Of a stretch of DNA of 19,291 nt, positions 14,905 to 19,291 are shown piece by piece. Numbering within the stretch: the first letter of the stretch is position 1; every line of letters begins with the position of its first letter. The stretch comes from an uncultured Oscillospiraceae bacterium (lineage in GTDB: Bacteria; Bacillota; Clostridia; Oscillospirales; Oscillospiraceae). The notes below the pieces were generated by a model that saw only the letters and a program-made list of their open reading frames with translations, did no database searches and was not told the DNA's origin. The stretch covers positions 1 through 19,291 of the forward strand of contig CAKTJA010000010.1 in NCBI GenBank assembly GCA_934567115.1. The letters are read 5' to 3'. The position numbers and the translations under genes were made by a program.

Positions 14905-15705
14905 ATGGCGCGGTACAAGGCGGGCTTCATAGGGGCCGGCAGCATGGGAGGAGCGCTCGCGCTCGCGGCGGCGAAGGAGGCCGGGGGCGGGCGCGTCGCC
15001 GTCGCGTGCTCTTCGGAGGAGCGCTCCGCACAGGCGGCGCGGCGGCTGGGCTGCACCGCGGAGAGTCCGGAGACGATCCTGCGAGAGAGCGAGTTCGTGT
15101 TTCTCGGCGTGAAGCCGCAGATGCTGGACGGCGTTATCGGTCTGCTCGCGGAGCCGCTGCGCACGTCGCGGGCGGTGTTCGTTTCGATGCTCGCGGGCGT
15201 GAGCCTTGACCGGCTGGAGCGCGCGCTCGGCGCGGATAAGAAGATCATCCGCATCATGCCCAACACGCCCTGCGCCGTGGGGCGGGGGATGATCCTGCAC
15301 TGCGCGAACGCGGGGGTCGGCCCGCAGGAGCTTGAGGAGTTCCGCGCGCTGATGAGCGGCGCGGGCGCGCTTGACGCGATCGACGAGCGGCTGATCGACG
15401 CGGCGACCGCGATCTCGGGCTGCGGCCCGGCCTATGCGTATCTGTTTATCGAGGCGCTTGCCGACGGCGGCGTCAAGGCGGGACTGCCGCGCGACAAGGC
15501 GCTTCGCTGCGCCGCGCAGATGCTGCTGGGGAGCGCGGAGCTGGCGCTGCGCTCCGGGAAGCACCCGGGGGAGCTGAAGGACGAGGTGTGCAGCCCCGGC
15601 GGGAGCACGATCGCGGGCGTGGCGGCGCTGGAGAGCGCGGGCTTTCGCGGCGCGTGCATCGCGGCGGTGGAGGCGGCGGTCGAGCGGACGCGGCAGCTTG
15701 GCTGA
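14905..15705 (+). CDS. proC: Pyrroline-5-carboxylate reductase
   Basis: Reduces P5C to L-proline, the last step of the pathway. The 266-residue protein begins with the Rossmann motif GFIGAGSMGGAL (7-18), continues with LGVKPQML and IRIMPNTPCAVGRGM, and has the P5CR signature region CGPAYAYLFIEALADGGV followed by EVCSPGGSTIAGV. The open frame extends 42 codons upstream in the end of proA, but the start is the ATG at 14905. It has AAGGAGGGGAG upstream, and the protein family begins there. It completes proB-proA-proC. No strong terminator follows; only a short hairpin (CCGCT/AGCGG, near 15721-15737) is seen. Confidence 0.96.
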   Translation: MARYKAGFIGAGSMGGALALAAAKEAGGGRVAVACSSEERSAQAARRLGCTAESPETILRESEFVFLGVKPQMLDGVIGLLAEPLRTSRAVFVSMLAGVSLDRLERALGADKKIIRIMPNTPCAVGRGMILHCANAGVGPQELEEFRALMSGAGALDAIDERLIDAATAISGCGPAYAYLFIEALADGGVKAGLPRDKALRCAAQMLLGSAELALRSGKHPGELKDEVCSPGGSTIAGVAALESAGFRGACIAAVEAAVERTRQLG

Positions 15706-15817
15706 AGGTGCGGTTCGGCTGTCCGCTGAGAGCGGGCGCATGGCGAGGAAAATGCGATATCGGCAAAATGCACAAAATCGAAGCGTTGAAACGATGAAAA
15801 ATAGAAAAATTTACATC

Positions 15818-15846
15818 TTGACTTTAAAGCGCTAAAGAGATATGCT
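15818..15846 (+). promoter_or_regulatory. Strong predicted promoter of the leader peptide-ABC importer operon
   Basis: TTGACT (15818-15823), a 17-nt spacer and TATGCT (15841-15846). An A-rich stretch directly upstream (about 15795-15817) could act as an UP element. The bases from proC to here (15706-15794) hold only a small hairpin and no gene. Confidence 0.75.
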
Positions 15847-15894
15847 GACAGCATCCCAAATAAACCGGCCCATTGAGGTGGAAAGGAGCCCGCA

Positions 15895-15987
15895 ATGCTG
15901 CGTACGATGATGAACAGCTTTTATTATTTTAACGCGTCCCGTTTTGCGGGCCGCTATTTTGCCATGCCTTTTCGATACCGCCGGTGA
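15895..15987 (+). CDS. Phe/Tyr-rich leader peptide of a putative attenuator (30 aa)
   Basis: A 30-codon ORF between a strong promoter and an intrinsic terminator. AAAGGAG lies 6 nt before the ATG, a better Shine-Dalgarno than most genes here. The peptide begins MLRTMMNSFYYFNASRF and continues AGRYFAMPFRYRR. Nine of 30 residues are aromatic: Phe 9, 12, 17, 22, 26 and Tyr 10, 11, 21, 28; there is no Trp. The stop (15985-15987) is 39 nt before the terminator stem. Family knowledge: this is the arrangement of PheL/TrpL-type attenuators. Inference: shortage of charged tRNA-Phe or tRNA-Tyr stalls the ribosome, prevents the terminator and switches on the downstream importer. I know no named homologue. 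Confidence 0.7.
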   Translation: MLRTMMNSFYYFNASRFAGRYFAMPFRYRR

Positions 15988-16026
15988 ATAGAGAACGTTT
16001 TTTGCGGGATACTGAATTTGCGGGAA

Positions 16027-16064
16027 AAACGGTCTCGTCCGACGGACGGGACCGTTTATTTTTT
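16027..16064 (+). terminator. Intrinsic terminator (attenuator) before the ABC importer
   Basis: AAACGGTCTCGTCC (16027-16040) pairs with GGACGGGACCGTTT (16044-16057), 14 bp with one G-U pair and a 3-nt loop, followed by an almost pure T run to 16064. The lipoprotein gene starts 26 nt later, so this hairpin must be bypassed for the importer to be made from the upstream promoter. A competing pairing is possible: CGTTTTT (15996-16002) with AAAAACG (16025-16031). Confidence 0.85.
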
Positions 16065-16089
16065 GTTTAACAGAAAGAGGAGAGTTATC

Positions 16090-17046
16090 ATGAAAAAGAA
16101 ACTGCTTGCCCTGCTGCTCTGCGCGGCGCTTTGCCTCAGCCTTTCCGCCTGCGGCGGCGGAGGGGGGGACACGGCGGCCTATACCGTCGGCATCTGCCAG
16201 CTTGCCCAGCACGACGCGCTTGACGCCGCCACGCAGGGCTTTATCGATGCGCTGAACGAGGCCCTGCCCGGTCAGGTGAAGATCGAGAAGAAGAACGCCT
16301 CCGGCGACCCGGCCAACTGCCCGACCATCGTGAACGGCTTCGTGTCTCAGGGCGTGGACCTTATCATGGCGAACGCGACCGCCGCGCTGACCGCCGCCGT
16401 TTCCGCCACGGCTGACATCCCCATTCTCGGCACCTCGGTCACGGCCTACGGCGTGGCGCTGGACATCGAGAATTTTACGGGCACGGTCGGCGGCAACATC
16501 TCCGGAACCTCCGATCTTGCGGACCTCGAGCAGCAGGCCAAGATGATCACGGACTGGTTCCCGGAGACGGAAAAGGTCGGTCTGCTGTTCTGCTCGGGCG
16601 AGCCGAACTCCCGCTATCAGATCGAGCAGGTCGCCGGATACCTCGCCGCTGAGGGGATCGAGACCAGAGAGTTCTCCTTCACCGACACCAACGACGTGGC
16701 TTCCGTGACGCAGTCCGCCGCCGACTGGTCCGACGTGATCTATATTCCCACCGACAACACCGCCGCCAACAATACCGAGACGATCGCAAACGTGCTGCTT
16801 CCCGCCGGCGTTCCCGCCATCTGCGGCGAGGAGGGGATCTGCAAGGGCTGCGGCGTGGCGACCCTCTCCATCAGCTACTACGACCTCGGCGTGACCACCG
16901 GCAAGATGGCGGTCGAGATCCTCACCGGCAGGAAGAACATTTCCGAAATGCCCGTCGAGTTCACCACCGCCGTGCCGAAATACAACGCGGAGGTGTGCGA
17001 GAAGCTCGGCATCACGCCGAAGGACGGCTACACCGCCATCGAGTGA
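16090..17046 (+). CDS. ABC importer substrate-binding lipoprotein (COG2984/TrpX-like)
   Basis: A 318-residue extracellular solute-binding lipoprotein. The signal peptide is MKKKLLALLLCAALCLSLSAC, with lipobox LSAC and Cys21 as the lipidation site, followed by a Gly-rich linker. The mature part is periplasmic-binding-protein type I (YTVGICQLAQHDALDAATQG, LIMANATAALTAAVSATADIP, GTSVTAYG, then ISYYDLGVTTGKMAVEIL near the end), matching COG2984. Members next to COG4120 and COG1101 genes include TrpX of tryptophan-type importers. The ligand is not readable from sequence, but the Phe/Tyr leader peptide upstream suggests an aromatic amino acid. The ATG at 16090 has AGAGGAG about 7 nt upstream; an ATG at 16018 would place translation through the terminator. 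Confidence 0.88.
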   Translation: MKKKLLALLLCAALCLSLSACGGGGGDTAAYTVGICQLAQHDALDAATQGFIDALNEALPGQVKIEKKNASGDPANCPTIVNGFVSQGVDLIMANATAALTAAVSATADIPILGTSVTAYGVALDIENFTGTVGGNISGTSDLADLEQQAKMITDWFPETEKVGLLFCSGEPNSRYQIEQVAGYLAAEGIETREFSFTDTNDVASVTQSAADWSDVIYIPTDNTAANNTETIANVLLPAGVPAICGEEGICKGCGVATLSISYYDLGVTTGKMAVEILTGRKNISEMPVEFTTAVPKYNAEVCEKLGITPKDGYTAIE

Positions 17047-17051
17047 CCGGG

Positions 17052-17243
17052 GGTCGGAAGGGAAGGGGGACCTCCCCCTTCCCGGAGACCGTAAAAAACG
17101 ATAGCGCTTTTCCGTGACGGAAAAGGAACGCGTGCGGAGGCCCCGCGAGGGGCGTCCCGCGCCATGAAAGAAAGAGAGGCTTTCGGCGCTTTTCGATGCG
17201 CCGGGGCCGATAAGGCGGGGAGAAAGAGCTTTTCGACGCGCCG
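17052..17243 (+). repeat. Hairpin-packed spacer between lipoprotein and permease genes
   Basis: The 251-nt gap holds at least four stem-loops: GGGAAGGGGG/CCCCCTTCCC (17060-17083), CTTTTCCG/CGGAAAAG (17107-17125), GCCCC-GCGA-GGGGC (17140-17153) and CGGCGC/GCGCCG (17184-17203). An 18-bp imperfect direct repeat (16 of 18 matching) lies at 17186-17203 and 17226-17243, around GCTTTTCGA-GCGCCG. No U tract follows the first hairpin, so it is probably not a full terminator. It may set the lipoprotein-to-permease expression ratio by protecting the upstream mRNA, or it may be a dispersed repeat element. Confidence 0.55.
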
Positions 17244-17297
17244 ATGGAAGGGGGTCTGCCGCCTTTCCGCTAAAAAACTGTTTGGAGGAATGGAACA

Positions 17298-18227
17298 ATG
17301 AGCTTCCTGCAATCCCTGCTCAACGCGCTGCCCGGCGCGGCGGCGCAGGGTCTGATCTGGGGAATTATGGCCATCGGCGTATATATCACCTACCGCATTC
17401 TGGACGTGGCCGATCTGACGGTGGACGGCTCGCTCGCCACCGGCGGCGCGGTCTGCGTGATGCTGATCCGCGCGGGGCTGAACCCGTGGGCGGCGCTGCT
17501 GTGCGCGATGCTTGCCGGTATGCTTGCCGGTCTCGTCACCGGCCTGTTTCACACGCGCTGCGGCATTCCCGCCATCCTTTCGGGCATCCTGACGCAGCTG
17601 GCGCTTTACTCGATCAATCTTCGCATCATGGAGAGCAAGGCGCTTCAGGCCGTCAGCGTGGACAAGTATAAGCTGCTGCTCTCGCAGCGCTACGTGTCCT
17701 CCCCGACGCTTGATAATCCGCTGCCGCTGCTGCTGCTCTTCACCGCCGCGCTGATCGGCGCGCTCTACTGGTTTTTCGGCACGGAGAAGGGTTGCGCCAT
17801 CCGCGCGACCGGCGCGAACCCGAACATGGCGCGCGCGCAGGGCATCGACACCAATGCGAACGTCGTGCTGGGGCTGATGATCTCCAACGGGCTGGTCGCG
17901 GTCTGCGGCGCGATGCTCTCGCAGTATCAGGGCGCGAGCGAGGTCAATATGGGACGCGGCGCCATCGTGATCGGCCTTGCCGCCGTCATCATCGGCGAGG
18001 TGGTCTTCGGCAAGATCTTCGTCAACTTCGGCCTTCGCCTTCTCGCCGTCTCCATCGGCGCGATCATTTACTACATCGTGCTTCAGGTCGTGCTTCAGCT
18101 TGGACTGGATACGAACGACCTCAAGCTGGTCACGGCGCTGGTCGTGGCGCTGTTTCTCGCCGTTCCGCACTGGAAGGGCGGACTGTTCCGCGCGGCGGCG
18201 CAAAAGGGAGGGGCACGAAATGCTTGA
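17298..18227 (+). CDS. ABC importer permease (COG4120/TrpY-like)
   Basis: A 309-residue membrane permease with about eight hydrophobic segments, of the branched-chain/sugar-type permease superfamily. Visible features are GLIWGIMAIGVYITYRILDVADLTVDGSLATGGA near the N-terminus and the cytoplasmic coupling region GTEKGCAIRATGANPNMARAQGID, which contacts the ATPase. Both are characteristic of COG4120 permeases that pair with COG2984 binding proteins. The ATG at 17298 has GGAGG about 9 nt upstream. The end overlaps the ATPase gene by 8 nt. It probably forms a homodimer, since only one permease gene is present. Confidence 0.9.
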   Translation: MSFLQSLLNALPGAAAQGLIWGIMAIGVYITYRILDVADLTVDGSLATGGAVCVMLIRAGLNPWAALLCAMLAGMLAGLVTGLFHTRCGIPAILSGILTQLALYSINLRIMESKALQAVSVDKYKLLLSQRYVSSPTLDNPLPLLLLFTAALIGALYWFFGTEKGCAIRATGANPNMARAQGIDTNANVVLGLMISNGLVAVCGAMLSQYQGASEVNMGRGAIVIGLAAVIIGEVVFGKIFVNFGLRLLAVSIGAIIYYIVLQVVLQLGLDTNDLKLVTALVVALFLAVPHWKGGLFRAAAQKGGARNA

Positions 18228-19014
18228 GCTGAAAAATATTCGAAAGACCTTTAACGCCGGGACCGTCAACGCGAAGACCGCGCTTGACGGACTGAGCCTG
18301 ACGCTCAACGACGGGGATTTTGTCACCGTCATCGGCGGCAACGGCGCGGGAAAGTCCACGATGCTCAACGCCGTCGCGGGCGTGTTTCAGGTGGACTCCG
18401 GCTCCATCGTGATCGGCGGGCAGGATGTGACCCGTCTGCCCGAGCACCGGCGCGCCGCGCTTCTGGGCCGGGTGTTTCAGGACCCGATGATGGGCACCGC
18501 GCCGACCATGATGATCGAGGAGAATCTGGCGCTTGCGGCACGGCGCGGTCAGCGGCGCGGACTGAAGTGGGGCATCACCCCGCTTGAGCGCGCGGACTAC
18601 CGGGAGCTGCTGCGCACGCTTGAGTTGGGACTGGAGGACCGTCTGACCGCGAAGGTCGGGCTGCTCTCGGGCGGTCAGCGTCAGGCGCTGACGCTGCTGA
18701 TGGCGGCGCTGAAGCAGCCGAAGCTGCTGCTGCTCGACGAGCACACCGCCGCGCTTGACCCGAGGACCGCAGCCAAGGTGCTGGAGCTTTCCGACCGGAT
18801 CGTGCAGGAAAACGGGCTTACCACGCTGATGATCACCCACAATATGAAGGACGCCATCGCCCACGGGAACCGTCTTATCATGATGGACGCGGGGCGCGTG
18901 GTGCTGGATATCGCGGGCGAGGAAAAGAAAAAGCTGACGGTGCAGAACCTTCTGGATATGTTCAGCCGGGCCGGCGGCTCGGGCGAGGCGAACGACAAGC
19001 TTCTGCTTTCGTAA
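18220..19014 (+). CDS. ABC importer ATP-binding protein (COG1101/TrpZ-like)
   Basis: A 264-residue ATPase subunit with all ABC motifs: Walker A GGNGAGKST (39-47), Q-loop Gln87, signature LLSGGQRQ (148-155), Walker B LLLLDE (169-174) and H-loop His207 (ITHNM). The variant segment FQDPMMGTAPTMMIEENLALA is typical of COG1101. Starts at the ATG at 18220, with GGGAGGGG 5-8 nt upstream, overlapping the permease stop by 8 nt; the open frame continues upstream inside the permease gene, but in a different reading frame and without family similarity. No clear terminator follows. Confidence 0.93.
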   Translation: MLELKNIRKTFNAGTVNAKTALDGLSLTLNDGDFVTVIGGNGAGKSTMLNAVAGVFQVDSGSIVIGGQDVTRLPEHRRAALLGRVFQDPMMGTAPTMMIEENLALAARRGQRRGLKWGITPLERADYRELLRTLELGLEDRLTAKVGLLSGGQRQALTLLMAALKQPKLLLLDEHTAALDPRTAAKVLELSDRIVQENGLTTLMITHNMKDAIAHGNRLIMMDAGRVVLDIAGEEKKKLTVQNLLDMFSRAGGSGEANDKLLLS

Positions 19015-19068
19015 AAAGGGAGCGGCGGCGCGCCGGAAAAAGAAGCGGGCGCGAGGCGCAAATTTCCC

Positions 19069-19097
19069 TTTACAACGGGGAAAAGCCGTGGTATGAT
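19069..19097 (+). promoter_or_regulatory. Predicted promoter of rpsO
   Basis: TTTACA (19069-19074), a 17-nt spacer and TATGAT (19092-19097), with an extended TGg before the -10. It is 54 nt after the ABC ATPase gene. Confidence 0.7.
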
Positions 19098-19103
19098 AAC
19101 CAA

Positions 19104-19206
19104 TGCGTGCAGACGCGCGCGGAATATGCCCCGGCTTAGGGCGCGGATCGTCACCTGTCCCGCCGCTCAGCTTCGGGTGAATTTACGGAAAGGTGGAAAC
19201 ACAACC
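19104..19206 (+). promoter_or_regulatory. rpsO 5' leader, possible S15 autoregulatory RNA
   Basis: About 100 nt of leader precede rpsO. It can form a GCCC/GGGC hairpin with an outer CGC/GCG stem, and a CCCG/CGGG hairpin near CAGCTTCGGGTG, ahead of the AAAGGTGG ribosome binding site. S15 leaders that bind S15 are known in several phyla, with different structures. I cannot match this one to a specific class by eye. Confidence 0.3.
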
Positions 19207-19291
19207 ATGATGCTGAAAGACCAGAAGACCGCCATCATCGCGGCCAACCGCACCCACGAGGGGGACACCGGCTCTCCCGAGGTCCAGATCG
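19207..19291 (+). CDS. rpsO: 30S ribosomal protein S15, N-terminal part (runs off right edge)
   Basis: The first 28 codons are visible. The translation starts MMLKDQKTAIIAANRTHEGD and goes on TGSPEVQI; the HEGDTGSPEVQ segment is diagnostic for S15, a primary 16S-binding protein. Two consecutive ATGs are present; 19207 is taken because it lies 10 nt after AAAGGTGG, but 19210 is possible. In most Firmicutes pnp (PNPase) follows rpsO, outside this window. Confidence 0.93.
   Translation, partial: MMLKDQKTAIIAANRTHEGDTGSPEVQI

Noticed and set aside
15848..16064. A T-box or riboswitch upstream of the ABC importer
   Set aside because: No T-box sequence and no aptamer I recognise; the space is occupied by a well-started small ORF.
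17164..17301. A 45-codon plus-strand ORF whose TGA overlaps the permease ATG
   Set aside because: It lacks a ribosome binding site at a usable distance, its sequence is basic low-complexity, and it runs through hairpins and the direct repeat, so it is more likely an open frame by chance.
15832..18368. Long minus-strand open frames opposite the ABC importer genes
   Set aside because: Repetitive Arg/His/Asp-rich translations typical of antisense frames, with no family features; the plus strand encodes clear ABC subunits.
1..19291. Mobile elements, CRISPR arrays, tRNA or rRNA genes
   Set aside because: No transposase or integrase motifs, no regularly spaced repeats, and no cloverleaf or rRNA-like sequence were seen.

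Overview
The window looks like chromosomal core DNA from a high-GC Firmicute of the class Clostridia, most likely Oscillospiraceae-like. That is inference from four things: the rimP-nusA-rnpM-ylxQ-infB order, the ylxM-ffh-rpsP-khpA order, a long-form hibernation factor, and strongly GC-biased codons. Promoters follow a TTGNNN-17-TATNNT pattern, often with an extended -10. I see no rRNA, tRNA, CRISPR array, transposase or phage gene.

Layout. Bases 1-3700 (minus strand) hold the transcription/translation operon rimP-nusA-rnpM-ylxQ-infB, with infB cut by the window edge. It has its own promoter and a terminator-like leader hairpin. Next on the minus strand come pssA (phospholipid synthesis), an iron-type alcohol dehydrogenase, and hpf (ribosome hibernation). 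Between hpf and lgt, on the plus strand, lies a compact candidate small RNA with a near-ideal promoter and terminator. Then comes a tightly overlapped minus-strand trio, ymfF-ymfH-lgt: two M16-peptidase homologues linked to EF-P modification, and the lipoprotein diacylglyceryl transferase.

From about 10.2 kb everything reads rightward. ylxM-ffh-rpsP-khpA (SRP targeting, ribosomal protein S16, KH RNA-binding protein) ends at a clear terminator. proB-proA-proC follows, a full glutamate-to-proline pathway with its own promoter. Then comes a three-gene ABC importer (lipoprotein, permease, ATPase) of the TrpXYZ/COG2984-COG4120-COG1101 type, and finally the start of rpsO at the right edge.

The most interesting element is in front of the ABC importer. 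A strong promoter is followed by a well-started 30-codon ORF in which 9 residues are Phe or Tyr (including Phe-Tyr-Tyr-Phe). About 40 nt after its stop codon is a 14-bp intrinsic terminator, and then the lipoprotein gene. This has the layout of ribosome-mediated attenuation and predicts an importer for aromatic amino acids. Firmicutes usually use T-boxes or TRAP for this job, so a PheL-like leader here deserves attention. Other items worth a look are the orphan small RNA at 6565-6630, the hairpin-packed 250-nt spacer inside the ABC operon, and the perfect inverted repeat in the ylxM leader.
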